Source of the DNA: Nematostella vectensis
Lineage: Eukaryota; Cnidaria; Anthozoa; Actiniaria; Edwardsiidae
Assembly: GCF_932526225.1 (NCBI RefSeq)
Contig: NC_064041.1
Coordinates: 3,298,699 to 3,362,698 of the forward strand
Direction of reading: 5' to 3'
DNA: 64,000 nt
Below, one piece after another: positions 10,301 to 22,305 of this stretch. The notes below the pieces were generated by a model. That model worked only from the letters and a program-made list of their open reading frames with translations. It ran no database searches and was not told where the DNA came from. The translations under genes were made by a program, and so were the position numbers. Each line of letters opens with the position of its first letter. Within the stretch, counting starts at the first letter, position 1.

Positions 10301-13300
10301 AAACCCCAAAAATTTACTTCGCGGCTTTCTATGTGATAACCAAAACAGAGAGTACTTTTAAACAATCTATCGATTTGAGCAAGATATTTACAATAATGGA
10401 CGAGAACCAAAAAGGTAATCATTTCTAATTCCCAATAAATCTTCCCTCTCTCTTACCACTTAGCTATGCTTTAACATTCCCGCTAACACACCCACCTGTT
10501 TAAGCTTGACAGCGCTGAAGGTGGGGGTGATAGTGTGACGCAATCTTCGCCAATCGTCATCTTGCAAAGAGAGCAGGGTCTTGTCGGTGGGTGGGGTTTG
10601 GGCAGATTGCACTATCTTGAAAAGAAAGCAACAGGACAAGGCCTTTAAGAATGTGAGATTAAGACTTATAGCTGATGATGGTTCGTTATGAAAAATAAAA
10701 CGGCCCTTACCGGTCTATTGACAAACTTGTCGAACTCTTTGACCAATATCTGTTTTGCCATCTCTGGGTCAGCCACAAGGATTGCAGCACGGGTTCCCAT
10801 GTAGTACCTATATATACCAAGTAATAAAAGCACGGGTTTCCATGTAGTTCCAATATATACAAAGTAATAAAAGCACGGGTTCTCATGTAGTACCTATACA
10901 TACCAAGTAATAAAAGCAGGGTTCCCATGTAGTACCTACATATACCAAGTAATAAAATCACGGGTTCCCATGTAGTACCTATATATACCAAGTAATAAAA
11001 ACACGGGTTCCCATGTAGTACTTATATATACCAAGTAATAAAAACACGGGTTCCCATCTAGTACCTATATATACCAAGTAATAAAAACACGGGTTCCCAT
11101 GTAGTACCTATATATACCAAGTAATAAAAGCACGGGTTTCCCATGTAGTACCTATATATACCAAGTAATAAAAACACGGGTTTCCATGTAGTACCTATAT
11201 ATACCAAGTAATAAAGGCATGGGTTTCCATGTAGTACCTATATATACCAAGTAATAAAAGCACGGGTTCCCATGTAGTACCTATATATACCAAGTAATAA
11301 AAGCACGGGTTTCCCATGTATTATCTATCACGCCCTTGTATACCTACCCACAAAGACGCCCATACGTCTTGACGAGATACTCCTGAGCGTAAGTATCATG
11401 TTTCTGTTAAAATAATAAAATAATACCAAGTATTACTCAAAGGCTAATAATGGAGGCACGGCAGGGCTAGGTCCCATGTAAGGTGTTACCCCTATACTTG
11501 AACAAAGTGAAATATATATTTTTTTATTCATACACCTAGGTAGTTTAAGGGAGTGTTCATTAAATACACCGACGGGGGAGGGGAGATATTGAGGGGGGGG
11601 GGGGGGGGGGGCTCCGAAAATTTATAACCACCAAAAGGAGGGGCTCCGGAAAAAAGTCCTCTAACGGAAAGAGAAAGAAAATTTTGGTGTTCTATAAGGG
11701 GGGGGGGGGGGGTACCGAAAAAAATGTTAACAATGAAAGGGGGGCTCCGAAATTTTAAGATGTTTTTAGTAAAAATTTTCCCTCCCCCCCTCCCCCCTCG
11801 GTGTAATTAGTGAACACTCCCTTAGTTATGGGTGAATCAGTCCGCATTCTTGCGCTTTGTCTCAATCTTTAGACTGACAACATGTTACTGGTGTCACAGT
11901 ACAGTCACAACACGTGCTAGCTATAGCAGTAGCTTTATTTTAAAAGGGAAACACTCAAAACTGTGACACACTTACAAACTAGTGGCCCTCCGTAAAATCA
12001 ATCAAATTACAATAGTACAAAAATACGATAGTATTTTGGTGAAGTAGATGGAAAAAGCCCTCCTATTCCGAGGCTTGATATGTGTCAGTGTTGGCAATGC
12101 AGTGTGATGACACAACCACTCAGAATCACCTTCGATTCAAGCCCCGATACCTGAACAGTCAAGATCAGCAGAAGATCACGATCTATGTACGCTGTACCAA
12201 GGCACCATGAGAAAGGATCGATGTCACTACTCAAAATTATCTTATCCAATCACTTCCCCATAGTATGGCAAAAGTTACGGTCATTATAAAAAACTCATTA
12301 TTCTTTATTCATTAGTCACATGGATGGATAGGATTATTTGAACGTTACCTTCTCGTAAAGAATCGGCAAATTGCCGATAAATGGCCATGGTTTGGGACCA
12401 GGAATGCCAAGATTTCTCAGAAAAGAAAACGGGGCGAAGCCTATTTTCCTAGAAAGGGAAAAATCTGTTTGATTTAGGATGCCGATATACCACTTTTTTT
12501 CTATCATTGTTTATTTTTGGTACCTTTGGATTAATGCATGATAAATTAATGATAAGTAAATACATAATAAACAATGTGTAGATATCAACATCTGGCGAAA
12601 GTATTTGACTGTACAGAGCTAAATCATATAATAATATATAATATATATAATCACTTGACTAATAATGATTTTGTGAATGATTTTCGAACTTTAGGGCACA
12701 ATACTTGAATAATAAGACTCGGTGTATTCGATGCATAGCTCTGTTTTGTAGACCCAATTTGTGGATCCACTCCTCATTAAAGGGGCAGTGTCATGGTAAG
12801 AGCTTTGCAATAGCTCTCTGGCCATGATACAATGAATTTCAGTGAAATTCTAATACTGACTTGTGAGCTTTTGGTACATGTGGGAGACTTAAATCCAAAG
12901 AAAATGACCACAAACTGTCAATAAACATAGTTTTCAATAAAATATTGCATATTATATCAACAAGGCATTGACAGCTTTAAAAAAAGTTCAACTGTTTGTA
13001 GCTAAATAAAAAGCTTAGCCTACAATAAACACTGACTTGAGACATGCGCAGTACCATGACGCTGCACCTTTAAACTGAAATACAATTACATCAAAGTTTA
13101 TTACTACGTACGTAGATATCCCGATGAAACTAAAAAGCATTGATAAATTTAATAATAATTTAAATCAACTTATTAAATGGTTTTCAATTATTATAAGCAG
13201 TTGATAACAATGGATACTCACTCAAATTTTCCCCCGTTATTAATTGTTATTGATATTTTAATTATTATCAATTTATTCGTCGCATTCTACCCGACCTCTT

Positions 13301-15253
13301 TCGCCGCGCTCAAATCGTTGTCGCCGCGGAGCCTCTGGTACCCAGGGTAGCGCATTCTAGCTATGAATTAATTCTCGATTTATATCAATAAAATTGATAT
13401 TGCTATCAATTCGATTATTATCAATTTCTATCAAATAGAATTTTGTTTATTAATTGTTTTTAACTGTTCAGTTATATTAATTGATATCAAATTTTATGTG
13501 AGAGAACGTTGAATGAGAAAGTGGTAGACCACAGGGAGCCCACTCAACACAGCGCATTTTTTATTTAGCATGTGCTTTGGACTTCGTTTATGAATATCAA
13601 TTAGGTCACGAAGTTCTCAATAAAACTCCTTCCAAATACATATGCCTTACTCTTTATTGCATCCATTCATGTTTGAAACACTTTCTTTTATACCCCTGCG
13701 TCGAGTTTTTTTTCAGAATTATTCGGGTTTTGCAAAAACCCGATTTCAAGCCTAAAGGCTTAGTTCAGACAAGGGTGGAAAGTTATTTTCAAACTCAGTT
13801 ACACCACTTCTGCTGAATTCATTTGTATTTAAATAAAATCAAAGCAAAAAATACATTTCTCCACATATATCGCTAGAGTGATGCTAGAGCTAACTTAAGA
13901 TGGAAATTGCTGCCATTATAAGGCACAGGCGAACGATCAATTGCGATTTAAAATTACACCTTACCTTAAAATCTGTCATGGAAACATGTCTGAACACGAC
14001 ATCTCGGCGAAAAATTCGACAAAAAAAACATTCAGAGGGGGCAGGAGTTTGTTTGCGTTCAATACAAAGAGTGGTCGAATTTTACGCCAAGATGTCGTGG
14101 TCAGACCTGAACTTAAGCCTTTAGGTCTGAACTTAAGCCTTTAGGCTTGAAATCGGGTTTTCGCAAAACCCGAATAATTCTGAAAAAAATCGACGCAGGG
14201 GTATAAAAAAAGTGTTCCAAACGTGAATGGATGCAATAAAGAGTAAGACATATGTATTTGGAAGGAGTTTTATTGAGAACTTCGTGACCTAATTGATATT
14301 CATAAACGAAGTCCAAAGCACATGCTAAATAAACAATGCGCTGAGTTGAGTGGGCTCCCTGTGAAAATAACATCGTATGTCATTCATCTGCGTTTCCTTC
14401 GCGCGCGTGAGATTCGAAGGGCAAATACCTTCTGCATGATGCACGTCTGCATATTAAGTCATGAATAGAAAAAAAATCTGCTGCTTTTTGTTTGGATGTA
14501 CCTATACATCGTGCTGCGTTAGTCGGGTGCATAGCTGTTACTCAGTTAATTGCAAATGTAGTTGTCTTTTATGCACCGAAGGCGAAGACGAACACGTTTG
14601 GCTTAGAATTGACCGTCACGCCGCCAGATTGTTGGAAATAAGCGATTTTGGTAGGGATTCACCTCTAGCTTTGCAGGCGAAGCGAAGGTTGCTATTTGAG
14701 ACCATTTACGTTTTTTGTGTGAGTGACGTTCTTTGCGCGATAAGAACTGTCAGTTTTTGAGCTTATCTGAACAGAGATGTCATGAACATCTTGCTAGTGC
14801 GACCGGGCCCTTGGCTTCCCAAGGATGAAATTAGCGTAAAGCAATGTTATAGTAATTGAGTTGTAAACACAAAATGTCGAGTTAGCAATACGCTGTAATA
14901 CGAAATGTTGAGTTTTAAATACAAAAGTCAATGGTGAAATTTCGTAAGTAAATAAAAAACTTGGCGAGGATCGTACATAAGGTACTAGAACATTTCCTTT
15001 TAAAGTGGTAGCATTTTTTACTCTTTTATAACGGCAAAATTCCCGATTAACTTCTAAGGATTTCTATCAATATTTTCGAGAAGTTCGTGCTTCCCTAGAT
15101 GGCCCGTGCCTAAGTTGAGATGACCATTTACCATAGCAAATCATCATCATAACAACAAACTCACCATACGATTGTTGCGATAAGCAACACACAAGCGAGG
15201 ACCAAAGAGTTGCAGAGTGTGAAAATCTGATAGAACTCCAACGGTACCGCCAT
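7255..15253 (-). CDS. Cytochrome P450 (CYP3-clan-like), 13 exons, one frameshift
   Basis: This is a microsomal monooxygenase, substrate unknown. Exons on the minus strand: 15165-15253, 12349-12448, 11348-11403, 10711-10807, 10496-10615, 9976-10064, 9711-9853, 8967-9114, 8630-8860, 8190-8278, 7871-8008, 7504-7666, 7255-7329. All junctions are GT/AG and phase-consistent, giving about 511 residues, usual for P450s. Visible motifs in order: N-terminal membrane anchor; proline-rich [14 protein letters not shown]-helix [14 protein letters not shown]-helix AGYETTS; K-helix [12 protein letters not shown]-like FQPERF; heme ligand loop [13 protein letters not shown]3-clan placement is from overall similarity to CYP3/thromboxane-synthase-type sequences and is inference. 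Exon 8 has a 2-nt frame inconsistency near 9030-9037, between KQTETG and [15 protein letters not shown]. This is either a disabling mutation or a sequence error. Intron 3 is almost entirely a minisatellite. A second, partial copy lies at 2252-3050. Confidence 0.88.
10808..11325 (-). repeat. Minisatellite array 2, ~43-bp unit, about 12 copies, in P450 intron 3
   Basis: The unit is the same as in array 1. It fills nearly all of the 540-bp intron between exon 3 (11348-11403) and exon 4 (10711-10807). Each unit on the minus strand contains a T-rich tract, tatatag and the first ~20 bases of exon 4 (encoding YYMGTR). The array is therefore a tandem duplication of the 3' splice junction and presents about a dozen near-identical candidate acceptors. 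Confidence 0.95.
11547..11823. mobile_element. MITE-like inverted-repeat element with G-rich core
   Basis: The 27-bp termini are inverted repeats: aagggagtgttcattaa at the left, and its complement ending cactccctt at the right. The interior has long G runs (11588-11610, 11699-11712). It lies in P450 intron 2. No coding capacity. Confidence 0.75.
12777..13074. mobile_element. MITE-like element with ttaaaggggcagtgtcatgg ends
   Basis: The left end ttaaaggggcagtgtcatgg is mirrored by ccatgacgctgcacctttaa at the right, about 300 bp apart. It is non-autonomous and non-coding, and lies in P450 intron 1. Confidence 0.75.
13530..14363. mobile_element. Foldback element with ~245-bp inverted arms
   Basis: The left arm, 13530 to about 13775, begins cacagggagcccactcaaca. 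The right arm, about 14110-14363, is its inverted copy ending tgggctccctgtg. The arms are near-identical over about 245 bp, including an aaaacccga palindromic tract, and enclose a ~330-bp core. No transposase is visible. It lies in intron 1 of the P450 gene, which it helps expand to 2.7 kb. Confidence 0.85.
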
Positions 15254-15749
15254 CTTGCTTGAGAGAAGCAAACAAACCGGTAGCGAGATTTACGTTATTA
15301 GTCACCGATTGAACTGGTCACAGTTGACTGGCGTTACTAATTTCAAGGGCGGTAGGAACGGCTTTAAGTAACTGACTACCGACAAAACATGAAAAAAAAC
15401 TAGTGACTAGCGACAAAAAAAGAATTTGCCGACTGCTGACATTTTATTATTTCCGGTATTTTTACTCTTTTCTTTCATCGTCAATCTACTTAAATTCGGC
15501 CATTCCAGAATCTGCACTTTGTATTTTCTGTTGCATCAATATTTCAGTCAATTATTAATCCATATTTAATTCTTTATCAATAAGTTATTCATTACTAATC
15601 AATTCTAAATAAAGTTTAATCTCGTTTATACATTAAATCTGGTACTAAAGCGAATACTAGCTTAGATTCACCGACTACCGACAAAGACTGATAATTGTTA
15701 CCGACTACCGACAAATTAACTTTAATTTATTAAATTAAAGTTAATTTAA

Positions 15750-16173
15750 AGCCCTATTTACACTACACAAACTAACCCGGGTTCGACCCGAGTTAAGCGG
15801 GTTAGTTTTTCGTAGTATAAATGCAACTAACCCGGGTTCGACCCGGGTTGAAGTAACCTACCTCTCGAGGTGGGTTAGTTTCAAAAGTAACCCGGGTTAG
15901 TTTTCGAAAGTGTAGTCTAAGCGGGAAACTGGGGCGAACCCGGGTTAGTTTCTGTAATGAACATGCGCACTCGCTACGCAAAACTGCGCGCCTGAAAGTT
16001 GATGATTTGCTTTGTCCGCCATATTTTACTTTGATGAATCTACTACTACGCATGCGTTCTGTTATTGACCCTGTTTCATCTCAGATCAGTGCTTACACTC
16101 CAATCCAAAACTAACCCGGGTTAACTTAGCCCGGGTCGGACCCGGGTTAGTTTTGTGTAGTGTAAATAGGGCT
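15750..16173. mobile_element. PIF/Harbinger-like MITE with TAA target duplication
   Basis: The termini agccctatttacactacaca and the inverted ttgtgtagtgtaaatagggct bound 424 bp. Both sides are flanked by TAA (15747-15749 and 16174-16176), a 3-bp TWA duplication typical of PIF/Harbinger. The interior has many copies of the palindromic word aacccgggtt. No transposase. Confidence 0.8.
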
Positions 16174-16370
16174 TAACTGACTACCGACATCCGCCCCCCG
16201 CCCCCCATCCACACCCTGTAGGAACAGAGTTAGGCTCATCAATTCTCTGATAACCACGAAATTCCCTCTAATTCGGTTGACTCTCTCCGGGTAAATTAAC
16301 GTTGCGTAAACCGACGTAATGCCTACTGAGTGGCATAACGACGTAACAACATAGGCGCGCGCACTCTGCA

Positions 16371-19300
16371 GAAGGACGGTCATTAGAATAAAGTAATTAG
16401 CATATTTACATTAGAGTCAAGTCTCTCACGGTCGTACGCTCGTACGGACGTGAAGAGAGGAGATCGGCTGCTTTTTCATGTTTTTCCTGTTTATTTGGCA
16501 TTTATAACTGATATCTACGGCTGTATTCCACCAAAGCAGCAACAACCTGCACAAAGCAAACCCAAAGCATACTGAAAACAACTGAATTTTTCACTTATTT
16601 ACCTATGTCCTTTTGAGTGTTGTGAAGCTCGCGAACCTTGTGAACTCAAACTTCTTCACAAGGCTCAAAGGGCCGGACGTCGACCCAACTAAGCTTGGAA
16701 GAACATAAAGCGTTATTTGGCAAGTAAGTTCATGTTCATAAAGCTCTATTTTAACCAAAAATATATGAATTGAAAAGAAACAACAAAGGATTGTTCATCA
16801 TGCAATTTTAAGTATACAGCGGCGTAGCCAGGATATTTAACAGGAGGGGGCCCAAAAGGGACTTTCAATGCATTTCTCCTGTATTTTAGATAATGTTTTA
16901 TACATTTACTGCATTTTTAGCTGCTAAAAGGGGTGGGGCCGGGCCCCCTTGGCCACCCTCCTGGCTTTGCCCCTGAGAATATGTATGTGCATGACAGACG
17001 GATAGCTTGAATTTTGCCTAACCATGACCATTTTAGTAGTCTTTCAGGGTTTAAATCTCGCTAGGCCACATCATCCCTTTCCCATTTGATATCAGAGTAC
17101 CCCCCCCCCCCCTTGGCTATTTACCCCCTTTTTACATACCTGTTTTGGGGCCTGCTCTCGGTACCAGCTGCTAGCAGACTCCCTTTTTTTGCTTGGCTGA
17201 CAGGTCGAGTATGCAAGGCATATCTTAGTGACTATGTGTAATTTGTGGGATTCGTTCAGCCCTGACTTTGATTCTGAACACTATCCAGAACATATTTCAT
17301 AATCTGAATCCAAATATGGCATATATCCAGACAATTTACCAGTGGCTTAAAAAATGTGGCCGACTATCATTTTAATAAAACGGTCCAAATAAAACTTAAT
17401 CAGTCTAATAAATTTTATTTTAATCAGTGTGATGTTATTTAAGACTGGGAGGCAAGAGCAAAAAGCATCAAAGGTATGTGCAGCAGACTACTGTACATGC
17501 TCTGATAAGCCCCCCCTAGAGTTTTTAATAAGCCTGCCTCTCTGATAAGCCCCCCCTAGAGTTTTTAATAAGCCTGCCTCTCTGATAAGCCCCCCTCCAT
17601 TCACTCTAAATTTTCTGCAACAAAAAAACTTGGCAAAAGATGGTCTTAAATGCTTAGTTTTTTCAGTCTTATGCAGTAATTGTGCAAATGCCTTTTTTAT
17701 ATCAGGTTTTGTTCCCATGTTTTAACTGAAAGAGATGATTGTACTACTGCATCATGTATACAAAATTAGTTTTAAATAAGCCTACCTTCTTGAATACACC
17801 CCTTCTAATACCCCTCCCTCCTCTACAAATCCCATAATTAAATAAGCCCCCTTATTAGAGCATTTACAGAAACATTGACTTTGTTTATGGTTTGGACCAA
17901 TCGGTCTATCTAGAATAGAGTGCCACAAAGCCGACTCAAGTAACTGGGAGCAATAAATATATATTTTCCAGGGGAAGGGTATCTTTTTAGAGGTATTCAA
18001 AGTGCCGTCCTACTTATTGTAGTCTGATACTTTTTAAAAGTGATACAAAGATGAGTTCTATACAAAGATGAATTGTCAAAAACAAGTTTTAATATATTAT
18101 GTTCAAGGTCAATTGTATTTTGGGCATATGAGAATCCAATTTCAACAATAATTTTGTGGAACAGATGTAAGTAATGGACTGATTTTAGCCGTACGCTATT
18201 AATAAACAGTATTAATAGCATTTATGTTTCCAGCTAACACCAGCATGGAGGTAACAGTCATAGTTCACCTTGGCCAGAACTGAAGTTGAGTTGACTAACA
18301 GAACCACCCTACATACTGGCAGTGCCCTTACAGCTGTTGTTTTTAATGTTGATGGGTGGTATTCAAGCACCCCCTCACCACAGTGGTAGCAACTATAGTG
18401 GGTGAGCCAGTTTAGACGCTGACAACTCGTCAATGAGGCAGGTAGTACTAGGTTACATTTTACTAGTAGCATACAGCGTATGACCTGACTTGGTGAACTC
18501 GTATGAGTCAGTACAGGTGGAGAGATCATCCGCCCTTCACAGATGTACAATAATATAAGAAGGTGGTAAATATGGTTGAAGGCATGCATTGTCTGAGCTC
18601 TTGCCCATTGGCAAACCACTTCCAGAGAATTTTGTAAGCCTTCTTGAAGGGATCTACAGTTAAATCAACAAGGGTCAAGCTAATGCACCTAAGGGGTCTT
18701 GTAAAGGGGGGGGGGGGAGGGGGAATGGGTCAAAGGCCAACTCAGGAAAAGCAAATTACACAATTGAAAAAAATGCTCATTCAAAAAAATATGGATGGGG
18801 GGATTGGCAGTGTCACCTCTATCCAGTTTCTTATGGATTTTTTTTTGTAAAGGGGATGGCAAATTTTCCAGTATAAAAATGTTGGGGTGCTTGACCTATC
18901 TTTGAGGTGTTAAATTTTTATTTGCGGTTTATCGCATGGATTTCAAAGGCCTGCTATCCTTTAGGGGAGGCTTTGAGAGTTTTATTATAAAAAGCAAAAA
19001 TAGTATTTCAAAAGAATTTGAAAAGGAAAGCACTTGATAATTATGTTCTTATGTGCGCTATTAAATGTGCTATCCTTTAATGTTGAGGAAAAGCCACACC
19101 CATTTTACTATCTTTTATGGGTAAATGTTTTTGGGCTGAGCACACGCGAAATTTTTATTTGTGAGTCCTCCCCTCACCCCCCCCCCCCACCCCCCCTCAC
19201 CCACAGGGCAAATTTAGCAAGGGAAGTTGACTGAATTTCCTGAAGGAGTTAGCTTGTACCCCTGCAAACAAATTATTTTCTCCTTGAGTTTTTACCGCTC

Positions 19301-20294
19301 TCCCCTGCACTTCTGAAATAGTACAAGGGATGGTAAAATATTTATTTCTAGACTATTAGCTTTTTTAGTCACAGATGATAAAACTCCAGGGTGATAATAA
19401 ACCCTGTCCTCCGTAGGAAAAATAAAATGCTTTATGCAAATACCCCCCCCCCCCCCCCCTCGTGACTGTTATTCATATAGAAAAGTACCCATAAGCTTAA
19501 AAAACCGGAAGATCGCTTTAAAATGGCCACAATTAGATGAAATCTCCAGGTAAAATGACACAAGTTTGATGTTTCTCTACTGAAAAATTCCTATCCCCGG
19601 GATAAGCAAGTTACCAGTTCGTCCGAAGGATCATTGCGAACACTGCAAAATCTACTAGTTGCAGTAGTCTCGTATGCCTCGATTTTTGCCTTGCTCTTTT
19701 CAATTGAAGATACAGACATCCATCGACCACCGTTTTCCATTTTTCCAGGTTCCATCTCGTTCGAAAAAGCCCGCGAAAAAACTTATATTCCATATAAGTG
19801 TATACTGTCAGTTTAATCTATCTCACTTCCGGTAAAAAAAACTTCCGGTAAACTTTTGGAGCGTGTGAAAGATCGTCAACTGAAAAGGTCAGTATAGATC
19901 ACAACACTCGTATGGACACCAGCGAAATTATCGTTTATTCATTTTTTTTCTACAAACATTTATTTGTACGCGAAGGACCGGCCCTTTGAGCCGTGTGAAG
20001 AAGTTTGAGTTCACAAGGTTCGCGAACTTCACAACGTTCAAAAGGACATAAATAAATAAGTGAAAAATTCAGTTGTTTTCAGTATGTTTTGGGGTTGTTT
20101 TGTGCAGGTTGTTGCTGCTTTGGTGGAACACAGCCGTAGATATCAGTTATAAATGCCAAATAAACAGGAAAAACATGAAAAAGCAGCCGATCTCCTCTCA
20201 CTTCACGTCCGTACGACGAGCAAAGGACCTTGAGAGACTTGACTCTAATGTAAATATGCTAATTACTTTATTCTAATGACCATCCTTCTGAGCC
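16371..20294. mobile_element. Long inverted repeat pair (~310 bp arms) around 3.3 kb
   Basis: The left arm (16371-16677) and right arm (19978-20294) are inverted copies at high identity. Shared words include gaaggacggtcattagaata on the left and its complement before 20294 on the right, plus aagcagccgatctcctctc. The arms meet the core at a ggccgg / ccggcc boundary. The core holds C/G runs, a doubled 40-bp block at 17501-17580, and no convincing transposase. It is either a large non-autonomous foldback transposon or two inverted copies of a smaller repeat. Confidence 0.65.
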
Positions 20295-20599
20295 GTGTGA
20301 ACCACCTGTGGTGTGAACGAGTGCTGACCAAGTCCTGGCTTGGATGAGCATGAGGCACTCTTTGTCAATCGCAATTTTTCACGTGTGACACGTGTAAAAC
20401 GATAGCCGCTGCGGGGCCCAACACGAGTTTTACGAGTACGATACGCGCCAAAAGATATTTTGTTTGGCTGCTAGAATATAACCCAGGAAATAACATGCTG
20501 TATTCATGCTATTAAAATATTAAAATAGACATGAATTGAGGGGGAAACGGATATGAATTCATTAGCATTAGCAATTAATTCTTTTATATATGCAACTAT

Positions 20600-20870
20600 T
20601 ATGCAATACGCCGTGACTCACGTAATCAGATCCCAAGATAATAAGGCAAACTTGTGAACATTCCAACACTGTAGCACAAAACCCAGCAGGATAAAGACAC
20701 GAACATCACCGAGTTACAGAAAACTTTCAAACGTCTTCCCGTCTCTGCCGAAGCACGGTGAGTGTCAGCCTAACAGCTTTAAGTGAACTCTTATCACCGA
20801 GACTTCGTTGCTGCATGGCAACCTTATAATGTAGCGAAGAATAATTTGGCGTCCACGAATGTTTAGATGT
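20600..20870 (+). other. Duplicated exon-like block with splice donor, copy 2
   Basis: This is the plus-strand counterpart of the block at 3640-3900, sharing agatcccaagataat, cagcaggataaagac and the aagcacg|gtgagtg donor at 20757. It lies 1.5 kb upstream of the tttcag acceptor that precedes the SOUL start codon, so a 5'-untranslated first exon of that gene is plausible. Its open frame is interrupted by stops, so a coding role is unlikely. Confidence 0.4.
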
Positions 20871-21206
20871 TCCGTTCAGGAACAAGTAGTATAACTAGGT
20901 CAATTTTTTATCGGCTAAGTCTTATCGCTGATTAATAGCGTAGAAGTATGCGCATTTCTACGTGTAAGTTCTAGGCTTGTTGTTTTGAATAGTTGTTACG
21001 TAACCAAAATTGGGGCAAATCATAAGATATGTACAGGAGGTTTCTTCTTTTTGCTGTTATTTTCGTAATATCCTGTTATAACTGCCATTCCTTTCGTTTT
21101 CGAGTCGCGACTGATTTTTGCCTGTTTTTTGGTGAATTCGGAGCCGCAGGGCCGACGGAAAACAAAAGAATTTGTTAGCTTCACTCTCACGCCAGTCTTG
21201 TCACAG

Positions 21207-21513
21207 GCGAACCAGGATTAGAATCAGTCCCTCGTGATCCTTCGGGAAAATAAAATATCATTTGAAGTTGTGTCTTGACTGTTTTCTCAATAAAACAAGT
21301 TACATTACTATATTAGCCCCCTCTGTTGTTATTTACTCTCCAGGGACTAAACCCGTTTCAGCGCCACAATTCCCATTAATTACAACACATGAGGCTAATA
21401 TAGTAATGTAACTTAGCTTTATTGGGAAAACAGTCAAGACACAACTTCAAATTATATTTTAATTATTTTCCCGAAGAATCACGAGGGACTGATTCTAATC
21501 CTGGTTTGCCTGT
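21207..21513. mobile_element. Foldback MITE, ~110-bp arms
   Basis: The arms begin gcgaaccaggattagaatca and end in its complement (tgattctaatcctggtttgc). They also share ttgaagttgtgtcttgactg in inverted orientation around a ~90-bp loop. Non-coding. Confidence 0.8.
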
Positions 21514-22305
21514 GTCTACGAGGAGCGAAGCCAAGACGGGCGTGACAGTAAACGAGTGAAGCCCGAACAGGAGGTTTTTCCTGGTACCCAGGGTATCCAA
21601 GAATCGTTTTCAGTTAAAAATAATCGGAGATCGACCGAAAGTAAACTGGTGACATGCCGCTTTTACTTTTGAATTCTTCTGATTCTGCCTCTGTCACAAC
21701 TAGGGGCAGAAGGAACAGAGTTTGTACGGCTAAGCTATATTATAAAAGCCACGAGATACTCTTTAAATCGGCTGAAATGCTACGCGCTCTGCTTATTTAC
21801 GGCCAAGTTATGTTACGTAATCTGAATGCCAGCCCGTGACCTTCCCAAAATATGCTGATGCACGAGACGAAACGTGCCCCACTAATAAAAATGAAATAGT
21901 CGAACGTTTTACATAAAAGCAACGAAAGATACAGCACAAAACATCAACAAGTCTTGTATGTTTTTTTACGAATTGTTTTGTGGATTTTATTTCCAGCTTA
22001 CTTAGTTCGCGAAAATAAACCCTCGCGAAAAATATGACCGCGTTCTTTTATCTCCCGAAATTCAATGGATATAGAAAAATCGCAAAATGCATTTTTTCCG
22101 CGATCGCCGAGGACATTTTCGCGAGATTTAAATTCCTCGAAAATAAAGAAGAATTAGTAATACGGAAAAATAAACTAAAAATAAAGAATACTAAATCCGG
22201 CTTCCGAGTATCAAAAGTAATATTATCCCAGAACCAGGTTTACAGGCCGGTCCATGCTCTAGTGTATGTCGGAAACTAAGGAAATCTTATTTGTCTTATT
22301 TCAGA

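Noticed and set aside
14461-14760. Cys-rich 99-residue open frame
   Set aside because: No splice context, signal or family similarity; it lies in P450 intron 1 next to a foldback element.
18212-18619. 135-residue minus-strand open frame
   Set aside because: No recognisable domain; it lies in the core of the long inverted-repeat structure. It could be a relic of a transposon but cannot be supported.
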